Below, in pieces: positions 14,183 to 26,215 of a stretch of DNA of 64,000 bases. The notes under the pieces are model-generated. The model saw nothing but the letters and a program-made list of their open reading frames with translations, made no database searches and was not told where the DNA came from. Source of the stretch: Flaccisagitta enflata (Eukaryota > Chaetognatha > Sagittoidea > Aphragmophora); the NCBI GenBank assembly GCA_965153355.1, contig OZ231128.1, forward strand, positions 5,704,001 through 5,768,000. The letters are read 5' to 3'. How positions within the stretch are numbered: position 1 is the first letter of the stretch; the number at the start of each line of letters is the position of its first letter. A program made the translations under genes and the position numbers.

Positions 14183-14270
14183 TTAGTCGCGTGCTACGCG
14201 ACTCTACACCCCGCTTTGTCCGTCGGTCCGTTGGTCCGTCCGTCGGTCCGTCGGTCCATACACCCCCACC
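14183..14270 (+). mobile_element. HPE 5' half
   Basis: TTAG, the hairpin GTCGCGTGCTACGCGAC, CTACACCCCGCTTTGTCC, then GTCG/GTCC tetramers. The tail is lost where the right arm of the inverted repeat begins. Confidence 0.75.
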
Positions 14271-15695
14271 CCAATACACCCCACAATAGCCCCATCATAA
14301 TGATTCTTGTTTTCCTAGTCTCTTACATCTTAGAGTGTCCCTAACTTACTGAATTAAACTATTGGGACCTCTTTTGTACCAAATGTTTTCAATGAATCTA
14401 AAAAATAGCCATTATTGTCGTTTTTCAGTTTTACCCTTTCACTTCAAATGGTCATATCTCGGCCATTTTTTGGAAATATGGCCTGAAATTTTTTTTGGAA
14501 CCTCCAAACATGTTATAATAGCAAAATAGAAAAAAAAATTGGGGTACCCTGACCTTAAGATATTGTTTTTAGGTCAATGAACTAGAAAAACTGATTTTTT
14601 TGGAGCGATTTTTGGTTTTTGTGGCCAAATTTTTCTATGAAGCCATTTAAGGGGGGCCACAAATTTTTACATGATGGTAGTTGCATTTATTAGGAACTTC
14701 CATTTCCAATTGGAAGGCATTCCATTCATTTTTGTAGTCACAATCTAAAAAAAACTATATATTTTTCGCTTTAGGGGCCCTTTTTGGGCCTTTTTAGGTA
14801 CCCCACAATAGCCCCATCATCATGATTCCTGTTTTTATAACCTCTTACATCTTGTAGTGTCCCCAACTATGAATTAAGATAAACTGGACCCCTTTTTGTA
14901 CCCAATTGTTTAAAAAAATCACAAAAAATGACCATTTTTGGCGTTTTCCATTTTTACCATGTCGCTTAAAATGGAACCTCCAAACATCTTATATTAGCAA
15001 AATAGAAAAAAAATTGGGGTACCCTAACCTTAAAATATTGTTTTTAGGTCAATGAACTAAAAAAACTGATTTTTTTGGAGCGATTTTTTGTTATTGTGGC
15101 CAAATTTTCCTATGAAGCCATTTAAGGAGGGCCACAAATTTTTGCATGATGGTAGTTGCATTTATAAGGAACTTCCATTTCAAATTTGAAGGCATTCCAA
15201 TAATTTTTTTGGCCTCCATGAAAAAAAAACTATTTATTTTTCGCTTTAGGGGCCCTTTTTAAGCCTTTTTAGGTACCCCACAATAGCCCCATCATCATGA
15301 TTCTTGTTTTACTAGTCTCTTACATCTTGAAGTGTCCCCAACTATAAAATTGAACACTTGGCCTCCTTTTAAGTACCAAATTTTGGCCAAAAATACCCAA
15401 AAATAGCCATTTTAGGTGTTTTTTGGGGGCCGTTTCTAAAAGCCCCCACGTAGGGCTCTAAAAATGTCACGGTTGGATTCCCCAGGTTTTTTTACACAAG
15501 ATTGAGTCTTTTTTAGCCTCGTTACTCAATTTTTTTTTTGCGACTAGAAATAATGCAGCTAGCTCAACTTGTGCATGTGGCGGCTTAAATCAACTGAATT
15601 AAACAATGTCTTGATGTAAAACAGATAGTGTTAATCAAGCTGGTTCCACGGGTTTACGTCTCTAATAAGGGGATCAATGGGCCTTAGGTGACTAA

Positions 15696-15826
15696 ACAAG
15701 GTCAGATACACGGCAAGCCAGTCGAGGACAGTTGGGCAGGAGCAGTAATGCGAAAACCGCCGGATGGACGGACGGACGGACCGACCGACACGGCAAGGTG
15801 TAGAGTCGCGTGTCCGCGACTAAAAA
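15696..15826 (-). mobile_element. HPE, GGCCG-tail type
   Basis: ACAAGGTCAGATACACGGC, distal arm GTCGAGGAC (one mismatch to the outer arm), tetramer run at about 15764-15788, terminal GTCGCGTGTCCGCGAC then TAAAAAC. Confidence 0.8.
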
Positions 15827-15876
15827 CAAGAAAACAAAAAGAGAGAATTAAAGGGTTACAAAATGAATCATTGCAT

Positions 15877-16063
15877 TTTTCGTCGCGTGCACGCGACTAT
15901 ACACCCCGCTTTGTTCGTTCGTCCATCGGTCGGTCGGTCGGTCCTTAACACTTTTACTTTTTACATTGATTTTTTTCCTTTAAGTCATTTAAGTTCATTT
16001 AAGAGTATACTAATTCATTCTCAATGTAAGTCTCGCACGCGACTTATAGGTGTTGGCCTCGTT
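15877..16063 (+). mobile_element. HPE, TTATAGGTGT-tail type
   Basis: The hairpin GTCGCGTGCACGCGAC is a perfect palindrome. The distal arm GCACGCGAC is followed by TTATAGGTGTTGGCCTCGTT instead of the GGCCG hairpin tail. The interior has AAGTCATTTAAG-like repeats. Confidence 0.8.
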
Positions 16064-16072
16064 CTATAAGAA

Positions 16073-16297
16073 ACAAGGCCAGATACACGGCTACCTCAGT
16101 CTCGTTGGGTGAACAGGGGCATATTTGAGGTCACATCATCATTTGGGCAGGAGCAGTGATGCCAAAGTCGGCTAAAACCCCAAAAAAGTAAAGTGTGACC
16201 AATGGACCAACGGACCGACTGACCGACAGACAGGCAGACCGACGGATCGACGAACCGACAAAGCAGGGTGTAGAGTCTTGAAGCACGCGACTAAGAA
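16073..16297 (-). mobile_element. HPE, GGCCG-tail type, degenerate hairpin
   Basis: ACAAGGCCAGATACACGGC start. Tetramer-like run at about 16203-16258. Ends AAGCACGCGACTAAGAA, the hairpin partner having decayed. Confidence 0.7.
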
Positions 16298-16362
16298 TAG
16301 TATGTTTTTCCACAAGATGATTAACAGAAATATGCTTTCCTCTAGACTGAAGCACCAGAGTG

Positions 16363-16445
16363 CCTTTTTAGATGCGTCCTCGCATCTCTATAATAGGCTG
16401 TGTCCGTCGGTTGTAACGCATTCATTAAAACGTCAAATCATGCAT
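16363..16445 (+). mobile_element. HPE 5' fragment, GATGCG hairpin class
   Basis: TTAGATGCGTCCTCGCATC forms a perfect 6-bp stem with a 4-base loop, followed by TCTATAATAGGCTGTGTCCG and TAACGCATTC. The tail is not found. Confidence 0.65.
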
Positions 16446-16638
16446 TTTTTTAACAGAAAAGTGGGACTAACCCAGTTAAAGTAGCACACATTTAGAAATT
16501 CATTCATAAAAACATTCATTCATAAAAAACATTTATTCAATAAAAATGTCTCTCTCAAGCCAAGTATGAGATGACAATTACGGCACACATAGTAATAAAT
16601 TCTAACCCCCCCCCACATTCCCCCTCCCCCTCTCTCAG

Positions 16639-17762
16639 GTTTGATTAAGTCTCCAATTCCGCCACCTCGACTCGTCCCCTCCCCAGTCGCCTTCAAGGCC
16701 AAATGGAAAAATTTCAAGGCCAAATGGAATTCAACAGTTAGATTTCCAGGTGGCACAGGATTCATTGCCCACCGCATCAAAAATCAAGTTTTGGTGTGGG
16801 GAGGCGGGCAGATGCAAGAGAATAGAGATTGGTATCCACTCCCAACAAACGTGATTCACGTTTACAATCTTATGACAAAGACTTGGACTTTTATCCAAGC
16901 TCAAGGACAGATTCCTGCTTTCTCAAATGCAAATGCGAGCGTCAATGTCGACGATCACATTTACATTTCCGGTGGAACGAGTTCTTCAGGTTACCCACAC
17001 CCATCCCAGATGACCAACGAGCTCTTCACTCTCAACTCAAAGGGCGTCTTTGAAAAGGTTGAAGTTGAAGGCGCGTTGCCTTCGCCGAGATATGACCATG
17101 CTGCATGGATTTACAACCATGACATTTACTTTGGATTTGGCGTGAAATTGAAGGATGAAACGACAGAATTCATTCAAGGAGGAGAATCCATCAAGATCAT
17201 TGGAGACCTCGCTTGTACCAATCAGATCATCAAATTTGATTTAAACGAGAAAAAGTATACAAATTTCCTCACGAGTGGATCTCGACCAAAGCCGCGTAAT
17301 AACTTTGGTGCCACAACGCTTCAGTCCAAAGTGTTTATTCATGGCGGTTTTAGCGGTTTTAGCGGATCTCCTTTTAGCGGATTTTGTTTTAGGGACTTCC
17401 ATGTTTTGGTCATGCAAACAAGTCAATGGTCAGAGTTGCAAGATTCTGGTGTCAAACGTGGCTTTCAAGAACAATCATTGACAGCTCTTCCGCCTTATCA
17501 AATCTTGTTATTAGGAGGCAAAGAAGAAGGCGGTCACATATCCAACAAGGTGGTGATTTTCAACGCCCGAGATTCCACGTGGGTTGAAGATCAAAGTCTT
17601 CCCGAGAAGTTTTGTGGGAAAGGAGGAGGATTGTTTCGTCACAGAGCCGTTTCAGTTGAGAAAGGAAATCGAGTTTCCAATATCATTTGCTTCGGCGGTT
17701 TCATTGATAGATTTTACGAAAATCATCCCAGTCATGTGCTCGAGTTTGACATTCCAAGTTAG
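16639..17762 (+). CDS. kelch-propeller exon, KLHDC2-like substrate module (exon B)
   Basis: Residues 268-641 of the proposed protein, ending at TAG. About six kelch blades are visible. Strand-2 motifs are VLVWGGG, IYISGG, IYFGFG, VFIHGG, ILLLGG and IICFGG. Trailing aromatic/Trp segments include IHVYNLMTKTWTF, IIKFDLNEKKY, VLVMQTSQW and VVIFNARDSTW. The run from NQIIKFDL through PKPRNNFGATTLQSKVFIHG resembles KLHDC1/2-type propellers, which in animals recognise C-terminal degrons for Cullin-2 ligases. No BC-box or Cul2-box follows the last blade; the protein ends at EFDIPS. That fits a protein whose RING is supplied in cis by exon A. A small internal repeat GFSGFSGSPFSGF lies at about 17344-17388. 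The first in-frame ATG is internal, so an upstream exon is required; the acceptor CTCTCAG precedes the exon. No AATAAA is seen close downstream. Confidence 0.8.
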
Positions 17763-18467
17763 AAAAAAACAAAGATGGCAGTTGAAGGTTATCACTGATC
17801 AGTATCCAGTATCAAATTTTTTTATGTAACATTACATTGAATCTTTGGATTTTGACATCTTGACAATTGGTAAGTGTTAAACTCAATCAAGCAAGTTGCG
17901 GTGCATTGTAGGCGGGTGGGCATAACAGGGGCAGTGTCTTGCCGGGCACATGGTCAGAGTCAGTTGTGAAAATGTAGCTGGAAAACGTAAAAAAAGCGAT
18001 TTTGCTACTACTGCTCGACTCAATTAAAAAAAGCCGCACTTTTAAAGGGCAAATTGTCACATTGAAATTTTTAAAAAACTGATTAAAATCTTAAAGCGTT
18101 AAAAAGCTCTTGAAAAGATCTTTCATTTGGTTTCATTCTGGCAATTCTAGCTCTATTAGTTTATAAATGGTATAAGAATGAGTAGACCCATTACCATTAT
18201 CGGTTTGTAATTTCATTAAGAAATGAGAAAATTTACATATAAAAAGATAACTTTGATAAGCTCCAGCTCCTAAACCGTTTGAGATACAGATCTGGGATTA
18301 GTCTAGAATGAGAGAAAATTGGAAAATTATTAAATCTTTAAAATATTGAAATGATTCAAAATATTGAAATGATTTGAAATATTCAAATGAATTTTTTTCT
18401 TATTCATCAACTCAAAAAGTCGGGTGCGGCTTTTTTTTTTTTTTTGGTCGAGTAGTACCTGCTATTA

Positions 18468-18470
<3 letters not shown>
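17763..18470. other. 3' flank of the kelch exon, AT-rich
   Basis: The only recognisable repeat is a weak HPE-like fragment near 17890-17960 (GTTGCGGTGC, then GGCGGGTGGGCA). No other gene is seen. Confidence 0.45.
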
Positions 18471-18557
<87 letters not shown>

Positions 18558-18590
18558 ACTCTCTCTCTCTCTCTTTTTCTCTCTCTCAGT
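18471..18590. repeat. (CT)n microsatellite
   Basis: About 120 bases, with CACTCT interruptions. The end CTCTCAG resembles a splice acceptor. Confidence 0.95.
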
Positions 18591-19186
18591 GGGACAATAC
18601 ATAATTATTGGAACTTGGAAGTGTAATTTCATCGACCTATTTCTCAACAAAATCATGACCTGGAAATGTGAAGATTATGAAAATGTATTTCTCATTTTGT
18701 ACCTCCGCACTGCAAACCACTTGGTCAGGTATGACGGCTAAATGAAATACTGATTTTGAATGAAATATCGGAAATTTATCATCGGAAATTTATCAACAAA
18801 AATTTATCAACAAAAAATTGTCCACTTATTCATCTAGAATGAATCCCATCATCATCATCCAAAGATGGCCGCCACATGGAATCTTGTCTACGTCAGGAAT
18901 GGTCCACTACATTCTCCAAACTGTCTCTTGTTCGTTCTTCATTAAATCTCACAATCAAATGTTCATTGAAAACCGCCAATTCAAATCTACCCATTGTCAT
19001 TATCGATTATTTGTAATTTTTTTGTGCAACTGTTTTCTAAAGCAACTGTCAATCAATCGAATCTTTTGCGTGTGTCCGATATTGATTATAACCATGTATC
19101 CAGAAAGTCCTACGATTATTGTTTTAATTGGAGAAAACATCTCATTTTATTGGATCTAGAAAACATCTCATTTTATTGGATCTAGA
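18591..19186. other. no gene resolved
   Basis: It contains a weak candidate exon 18591-18727 (acceptor CTCTCAG, donor CAG/GTATGA) and a 27-base tandem duplication at about 19133-19186. Confidence 0.35.
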
Positions 19187-19275
19187 TTTTTAGATGCGAC
19201 ATTGCATCTCTATAAGAGGGTTAGTCCGTTGGCTGGTCCGTCCATTGGTCTGTTGGTTCATCTGTAAATCCAATA
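19187..19275 (+). mobile_element. HPE 5' fragment, GATGCG hairpin class
   Basis: TTAGATGCGACATTGCATC hairpin, then TCTATAAGAGGG and GGTCCGTCC. The tail is absent. Confidence 0.65.
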
Positions 19276-19442
19276 CGCCTGCGCACAAATCATGCAGATG
19301 ACACATCGAGTTGCCCAGATGGGCTTGTTTCAGATAGTGATACAAAAGCTTTGGATTGAAAGTACCTGTGACCATTTATATTGCACCTAATGGTTTGTTA
19401 ATTCAAAGATAAGGAGGATGCACAGAACTCAACTGGAACTTT

Positions 19443-19632
19443 CAGGGGTGTATATAATTGCGCAACCTTTGATTTCTTCCCCCCCCCCCGGGTCCTTTGA
19501 CTTTCTTCCCCGCGGGGTCAAACTGCATTTCATTTTCTTACCCATATACCCCTTATATAGTGATATATGAGTTTAAATAGAATAAAATAGTGTTGTATAC
19601 CCCAATATTACATTTTAGTACTGCCAAAAGTA
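19443..19632 (-). mobile_element. truncated hAT-like element, same family as 57787-58066
   Basis: The terminus CAGGGGTGTATATAATTGCG and about 190 bases align with the reverse complement of the 57.8 kb copy, including CCTTTGATTTCTTCCCCC and CCTTATATAGTGATATA. It stops where the (GGAAGC)n tract begins. Confidence 0.7.
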
Positions 19633-19914
19633 GTGATGTGGAAGCGGAAGCGGAAGCGGAAGCGGAAGCGGAAGCGGAAGCGGAAGCGGAAGCGGGTGGA
19701 AGTGGTACTTTCTTACTGGAAGCCAAAGCCGAAGCGTAAGCAGTTTTCAGAATTTTGGTGGAAGCGGAAGCGGAATTGGAAGCGGTTTTCAGAATTTTTG
19801 TGGAAGCGGAAGCGGTAGCCGAAGCGGAAATTAGGAATTCCATGGAAGCGGAAGCAGAAGCAGATAGAGTGGAAGCGGAAGAGAAAGCGTTGAAAGCTGC
19901 CGCTTCCATGTATA
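19633..19914. repeat. (GGAAGC)n hexanucleotide tract with inverted edges
   Basis: It begins GTGATGTGGAAGCGG and ends GCTGCCGCTTCCATG, so the edges are roughly inverted. A GGAAGTGGTGGAAGCGGC segment recurs near 36346. It may be an insertion in the truncated hAT element before it. Confidence 0.7.
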
Positions 19915-20029
19915 CATATCTTCAGGCATGAGCAATTGTATTCAGTATTGGTATTTAGTTTATAATATTCTTGTGTATTGCCTATTGGGTTTTCCCAATT
20001 TATGTAACCAATTTTGTGTGACTCTATGA

Positions 20030-20270
20030 AAAATAAAGAGGAAGAGGAAATTATAAGAATTTGAGTGCGTGAAAGATGAAGGAGAGGAGGAGGAAGAAGA
20101 GGAGGAAGAATGAGAAATAAACATAATGAGAGTTTGATTGAGGGGAGGAGAAAGAGTTTGAGTAAGTGAAAGACAAACGATAGGAGGAGGAAGAAGAGGA
20201 ATACATATTTGAGGGAGTGAAAGTGAGTAGCTAGGGCTTTAAAGGATAAAGAGGAGGAGGATAATAAGTA
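20030..20270. repeat. GA/GAG-rich purine tract
   Basis: Imperfect GAGGAGGAAGA repeats. A 60-70 base segment (GAATTTGAGTGCGTGAAAG-like) occurs two or three times. Confidence 0.6.
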
Positions 20271-20956
20271 GGGAAGTAACCTTGACACAACTTTCCAAAG
20301 ACGCCAGCAAAAATACAATTTCAGAATTTGTTTACCTGCTTACTAGGGGGCCCAAGACTTATTCATAGTCAAATGATACACTAGGATAGTTTTATTTTGT
20401 CAATTTTTGCTATTATCATGGCCTAATACTTTTAAATTTGCTTTTTTGTTTTGATTGCGTAAAAAAAACTAGGTTATGACCAAGTTGGCTTCAATGGGTT
20501 ACTGTGGCTAAACTAAGCCGCCGTGAGTTAACGTCGACCACTCGGAATATCTCTGAAGTGTGCTGAATTCAAATCTCTTTTCATCTTTTGTGTGTGATGT
20601 CGCCCTAAGAAGCCACGAAAAAAAGAACTAGCATTTTTTTTATATAGAAATGAAAAGAAGCGCTAGTTTTATTTTCATGAATTTGTTTCTTTTTGAGTGA
20701 ATAATGTTTCTGATCGGTTGAAAATGTGACAGACACGTCAACAAACATACTCATAGGGAGATATTTATTCTAAAGCAAAAATATTTCGAATCCTATCATG
20801 AAATATATCAAATGAAAGCTAAAACAATTTTCTTTCTATTAATGATGAAATGCAATGGTTTTAAATAAAAGTTTTTTCTTGGTTAACCTCTCTACAAAAA
20901 GATAGAAATATGAATGAGAAAGAGAGAGAGTCAGAAATAACAGAGAGAGAGAGAAA
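20271..20956. other. no feature resolved
   Basis: AT-rich DNA without recognisable genes or repeats. Confidence 0.4.
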
Positions 20957-21106
20957 ACAAGGCCGGATACATGGCAATCCAGTCGCGGACGGTTGGGCAG
21001 GAGCAGTTATTAGTAAACCAATTGCAATCCAAAAATTTTTTGGACGGATGGACCAACAGAACGACCGACACGGCAAGGTGTAGAGTCGCGTGTCCGCGAC
21101 TAAAAA
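20957..21106 (-). mobile_element. HPE, GGCCG-tail type
   Basis: Very close to the 8510-8650 copy. Distal arm GTCGCGGAC, hairpin GTCGCGTGTCCGCGAC, then TAAAAAG. The flank AATGAGTGAAGGAATAACAA is shared with about 7940. Confidence 0.85.
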
Positions 21107-21261
21107 GAATGAGTGAAGGAATAACAAGCCTTCAGGGGCGATAGTCGCGTGTTCCGTTTTACAACTACATGATAACGCAATTACATTATTGCAGAACTAC
21201 AAAGCTACTATTCAAAACTATCTATAAAACGCTTAAAAATGGCCCTAATTAAAAAGATGTT

Positions 21262-21590
21262 CTCTCTTCCTTCCTTCCTTCCTTTCATTCATTTCTCCCT
21301 TCCTTCTTTTCTTTCTTCCTTCCTTCCATCCTTGTTACCTTCCTTCTCCATTCCTTTCTTTCTTTCCTTCATCCTTTCTTCTTTCCTCCGCTTCCTTCTC
21401 TTTCTCCCTTTCCTCCATTCCCTCTATTCTTCCTTCCTTCCAACCTTTGTTACTGGCATTCCTACTTTCCTTTCTATCCTGCCTCCCTTCCTTCCATCCT
21501 TCCACTCGTTCACTCCTTCCCCCCTTCCTTTCTTCCTTTCCTTCTTTTGTTCCCTCCATATTTCTTTCCTCCCTCCCTCCTTTCCTAAAT
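21262..21590. repeat. CCTT-rich pyrimidine tract
   Basis: Imperfect TTCC tetramers over about 330 bases. HPE-like debris (GGACCAAAGGACCGACGG) follows near 21680. Confidence 0.85.
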
Positions 21591-22161
21591 GAACTGAAAG
21601 TGACAAATTTAGCTTTTGAACCAACTTTTTTAACCACAAAATACAAAAAAAATTCAAAGAAATTCAAAAGTGTTATGGACTGATGGACCAAAGGACCGAC
21701 GGATCAACCATGTTATGTGTAGAAGAAACGGTGCATGGACCAGGGAACTGGTACTTTATTCGAGCCTCAGCAGTTGCAAAACTTAGATTTCATCACATTT
21801 CAGCAAAACAAAGCGATGTTTCATCTTACTCTTTTTGATTCTGTGTAGTTAAGTAAATCTTAATAAGATCAAAGATCAAAGAATAGGGTAGTTTGGTGGC
21901 CTAGTAGGTTAAACGGAGTCGGTAAACAGGGAGTTAGTTAAATCGTTACTAGGGGAAATATAAGTCACTCGGAAGGAAGACAAAAAATGCATGCATGCTA
22001 TGGTGCACAGTCAAACATAAACTACATATATATGTGCATTTACCTGTCTTAAACAACTATTTTTCTTAGTGTAATTAGAGAGAACTTTGTGAAAGGTACA
22101 TGAGAAAATACAAAATCTTACAAACTTGCCTCAGGTTGAGCGCGCGGTACCCCCCTCAAAA
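21591..22161. other. no gene seen
   Basis: AT-rich, with a decayed HPE tetramer segment at about 21675-21705. Confidence 0.4.
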
Positions 22162-22258
22162 ACAAGGCCGGATACACGGCTACCGAAGTCGCGTGCGGGT
22201 GGGCAGGGGCCATATTTGAGGTCACCAGACCATTTGGGCAGGAGCAGGGAGGTCCAAG
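22162..22258 (-). mobile_element. HPE tail half, cut by a (GA)n tract
   Basis: ACAAGGCCGGATACACGGC, distal arm GTCGCGTGC, GGGTGGGCAGGGGC. The hairpin end has been replaced by GA repeats. Confidence 0.8.
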
Positions 22259-22273
22259 TAAGAGAGAGAGAGA

Positions 22274-22364
<91 letters not shown>
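22259..22364. repeat. (GA)n microsatellite
   Basis: About 105 bases. Confidence 0.95.
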
Positions 22365-22367
<3 letters not shown>

Positions 22368-22789
22368 TCTTTGTTTTTTGACCTTCCAATTAGTGCCCTG
22401 TTATATTGTAGATGAAATTCTTTTAGTGTATCTTTTACATGAAAGGCTACCAAAATGCTAAATTTGACTCAAAATGGTGATATTCATTGCATATATCTGT
22501 TTGAAAGTCTTTGAAAATGACTCACTGTGTTGTATTATTACATCATCTTACCCAATATTTCTGTCCAAAACTCTTTTGAACAATGTAATACTAAGGAAAA
22601 AAGAGGTGGGGGGGGGCGCTTTTTGTAGGGGGGGCGGTTTTTGTAAAAAATACAGTAACTATTTACCGCGGGTTGTTTAAGTTTGTAGTTATTGTCAGCG
22701 CGGTATGGGAATACAATAAGGGCGGCTAATCGCCGTAGGAAAAAAGTCGTAAATGCTGCTCGAGAAAATGAGAGAGGAAAAGAGAGTGC

Positions 22790-22800
22790 GAGAGAACAAA

Positions 22801-22878
<78 letters not shown>

Positions 22879-22912
22879 GGGGGAGAGGGAGACAGAGAGA
22901 AAAACAGAGAAA
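22790..22912. repeat. (GA)n(GACA)n array
   Basis: GA block, eight GACA units, then G-rich GA variants. Confidence 0.9.
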
Positions 22913-22915
22913 AAC

Positions 22916-23105
22916 ATGCAACACAGGGTTACAATATCGTTGCAGACAGGTGGACAGAGGCATCCAACCCCCATCTACACCCCAACCCCAACCACCACAC
23001 ACAAGCATCTAGACAGCTTGTTTTTCCACTTTTCCCCTTGGACGGACAGACAGACCAACAGACTGATGGATGGACTAACGGACAAAGCCTCTCATAGAGT
23101 CCAGA
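22916..23105 (-). mobile_element. HPE, GTGAC-tail type, diverged
   Basis: GCAACACAGGGTTACAATAT tail, GTTGCAGACAGGTGGACAG, tetramer-like GGACGGACAGACAG, and ACAAAGCCTCTCATAGAGT. The final hairpin is lost. Confidence 0.7.
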
Positions 23106-23219
23106 GTTGAAATGAGAGAGAGACTGTGCTGCCAGGATGCACAATCATCACCTGGGACATTTCAAAGTTCAAATTGACTTCAACTAACTCGATCTCTTTT
23201 AGGGAAAAATGCGAAAAAT

Positions 23220-23460
23220 GAGAGAAAATAAAAAAAGATTTAAAAAATCATAGCTCCAAAACTATCGATCGCACAGAATTCTGCTTGGCGTCATCTGAAA
23301 GAGGAGATTTAGCTCTTTCTTAGCTATTAATTTCATGCATAGTCCCGTTCTGCCCCAAAAATGCAGCAACTTCCTCAAACGGCTCATGAAAAAAAGGGAA
23401 AACAACTTTTCTTCGCAGGAATCAAAAAGTCTTCGAATCTTCGAATCTCGACTTTTTTCC
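23220..23460. repeat. dispersed repeat shared with about 43250-43460
   Basis: AGAATTCTGCTTGGCGTCAT, then GAAAGAG, and CGACTTTTTTCC at the far edge. The same order occurs at 43.25-43.46 kb. Both copies are followed by hAT-related sequence. Confidence 0.6.
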
Positions 23461-23667
23461 AAATGATTTTGGGGGTGCCACCTCCTATTTGTGTCACGAC
23501 AACTTCTTAGTGTCCTGATCAATCTAATTAATGATTTTTTTGTCTCTATATGTATAGACAACAGTATCTTTTTTTTTTTTTTTTGTGCATGAGTAAAAAA
23601 GGCCTGGTCTCTCTCACCCTTACTCTCTGTCTCTGTCTCTCACTCTTACTCTCTGTCACTCTCTCTC

Positions 23668-23707
<40 letters not shown>

Positions 23708-23805
23708 TCTCTCTCTCTCTTTCTCTCTCTCTGTCTCTCTCTGACGTGTTTGTCCCAAAAAAGGCCGCCATGGCGGCCCTAGCGACCCTTTGCCATACAG
23801 CCCTG
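23460..23805 (-). mobile_element. hAT-like element, truncated, same family as 43770-44331
   Basis: GATTTTGGGGGTGCCACCTC, TTTGTGTCACGACAACTTCT and GATTTTTTTGTCTCTATATG match the other copy in reverse. It ends CCCTTTGCCATACAGCCCTG. The other terminus and a TSD are not found. It carries an internal (CT)n block at about 23610-23745. Confidence 0.7.
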
Positions 23806-23959
23806 GTTATTGTTTTTGTAATTATGTTATTATTGTTATTGTTTTGGCTGCAGTTGCGTCTGTGGTGGTTGCAAACTGCAACTTGCAGTTGATCATAATA
23901 ATGTGGATAGTGATGCTGTGGTTGTTCTCATTGTCGGGGTAAGCTTCGAAGTCATCATT

Positions 23960-24364
23960 CTTGTTATTCTTGTTCTAGTTCTTGTTCTTGTTCTTGTTCT
24001 TGTGTTTGTTCTTGTTCTTGTTGTTGTTCTTGTCATTTTTGTTGTTGTTGATGTTGTTATTGTTGTTGTTGATGTTGTTATTGTTGTTGTTGTAGTTGTT
24101 GTTGTTAATGTTTTGGATGTTCTTGTCATTTTGTTGTTGATGTTGTTATTATTCTTGTCATTTTGTTGTTGTTATTGTTCTTGTCATTTTTTTGTTGTTG
24201 TTGTTATTGTTGTTATTGTTGTTGTTATTGTTATTGTTATTGTTATTGTTATTGTTATTGTTATTGTTATTGTTATTGTTATTGTTATTCTGGTTGTTGT
24301 TGTTGTTGTTGTTGTTATTGTTATAGTTATAGTTGTTGTTATTGTTATTCTGGCTGTTGTTGTT

Positions 24365-24421
<57 letters not shown>

Positions 24422-24470
24422 ATTGTTGTTGTTGTTGTTGTTGTTTTTCTTGTTGTTGTTGTCGTGTTGT
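23960..24470. repeat. (GTT)n/(ATTGTT)n tract
   Basis: GTT triplets with interspersed CTT, ATT and GAT variants. Confidence 0.95.
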
Positions 24471-24570
24471 AAAAGAAATTGTTTCTATCATTAACCGATC
24501 TTCACGCGAGAAGAGTTCGAAGCAGTTAACGGATGCAATCAACAAGTTGGATGCACTCGAAAAACTCTGA
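24471..24570 (+). CDS. possible terminal exon, uncertain
   Basis: After a pyrimidine/GTT tract ending TTGTAAAAG, the frame reads KEIVSIINRSSREKSSKQLT, then DAINKLDALEKL and a stop. Composition and codon mix look protein-like (an amphipathic helix), unlike the repeats around it. No upstream partner exon or domain can be assigned. Confidence 0.2.
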
Positions 24571-24616
24571 TGGTATCCAAAGGTTGACTTGTTTTCGTCG
24601 TTGGCGTTTGTTGTTG

Positions 24617-24903
24617 TTTGTTTAATGTCAATCTCATTAACCGGATGATTCGCTCCAAATGACACATGCCTGCAATTTAAACGCTTTTGATAATGTACCC
24701 CACAAAATCTGATCTCTGCTTTGTTGATATTGTCGAGTTGTCTTTGTCGTCATTACTCTTGTCGTCATCTTCATTGCTGTCGCCATCATCATTTGTTTTG
24801 GTTCATGTATTTCTTCAACGTTCTCTTCTAATGAATTTTGCTGTTATTGTTATTGTTGTTGTTGTAGTTGTTTTTGATATTGTTTTTATTGTTCTTGTTG
24901 TTT

Positions 24904-24960
<57 letters not shown>

Positions 24961-25295
24961 TTGTTGTAGTTGTTGTTGTTGTGGTTTTAGTTGTTGCTGT
25001 TGTTGTTGTTGTTGTTGTTTGTTTAATGTCTATCTCATTAACCGGATGATTCGCTCCAAATGACACATGCCTGCAATTTAAACGCTTTTGATAATGTACC
25101 CCACAAAATCTGATCTCTGCTTTGTTGATATTGTCGAGTTGTCTTTGTCGTCATTACTCTTGTCGTCATCTTCATTGCTGTCGCCATCATCATTTGTTTT
25201 GGTTCATGTATTTCTTCAACGTTCTCTTCTAATGAATTTTGCTGTTATTGTTATTGTTGTTGTTGTAGTTGTTTTTGATATTGTTTTTATTGTTC

Positions 25296-25367
<72 letters not shown>

Positions 25368-25404
25368 TTGTTGTAGTTGTTGTTGTTGTGGTTTTAGTTG
25401 TTGC

Positions 25405-25435
<31 letters not shown>

Positions 25436-25726
25436 GTTGTTTGTTTAATGTCTATCTCATTAACCGGATGATTCGCTCCAAATGACACATGCCTGCAATT
25501 TAAACGCTTTTGATAATGTACCCCACAAAATCTGATCTCTGCTTTGTTGATATTGTCGAGTTGTCTTTGTCGTCATTACTCTTGTCGTCATCTTCATTGC
25601 TGTCGCCATCATCATTTGTTTTGGTTCATGTATTTCTTCAACGTTCTCTTCTAATGAATTTTGCTGTTATTGTTATTGTTGTTGTTGTAGTTGTTTTTGA
25701 TATTGTTTTTATTGTTCTTGTTGTTT

Positions 25727-25822
<96 letters not shown>

Positions 25823-25859
25823 TTGTTGTAGTTGTTGTTGTTGTGGTTTTAGTTGTTGC

Positions 25860-25914
<55 letters not shown>

Positions 25915-25915
25915 A
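24617..25915. repeat. three tandem copies of a 401-430 bp GTT-containing unit
   Basis: The units start GTTTGTTTAATGTC at 24617, 25018 and 25440. Each has a near-identical unique half (CCTGCAATTTAAACGCTTTT through TCTTCAACGTTCTCTTCTAA) and a (GTT)n half of differing length. The recent amplification differs mainly in microsatellite length. Confidence 0.9.
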
Positions 25916-26146
25916 TTGTTGTTATCTTTGATGTTGTTGTTGTAGATGAAATTGTTAGTAAAATAATTGTTGTTAAAGGTGTTCTTGTTCTTGTTGTTAC
26001 TGGAGCTGCAGAAATGATTTACACTTTGCCCTCTCAGCTCCCGCATCAGCCGCGTACGTTACAGGGTAGAAAAAGGCAAGATTCAAGGGACGCAGTTTTC
26101 AGATAGTATATTATTCACATAAATCTATATCATTGTCTCTTTTTTG

Positions 26147-26149
<3 letters not shown>

Positions 26150-26207
<58 letters not shown>

Positions 26208-26215
26208 CCCTTCAT
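26150..26215. repeat. (CT)n microsatellite
   Basis: Short block after non-repeat sequence. Confidence 0.9.

Noticed and set aside
18424-18741. Candidate exon after the (CT)n tract (acceptor CTCTCAG, donor CAG/GTATGA)
   Set aside because: The roughly 46-residue product has no recognisable domain, and CT tracts mimic acceptors everywhere in this window.
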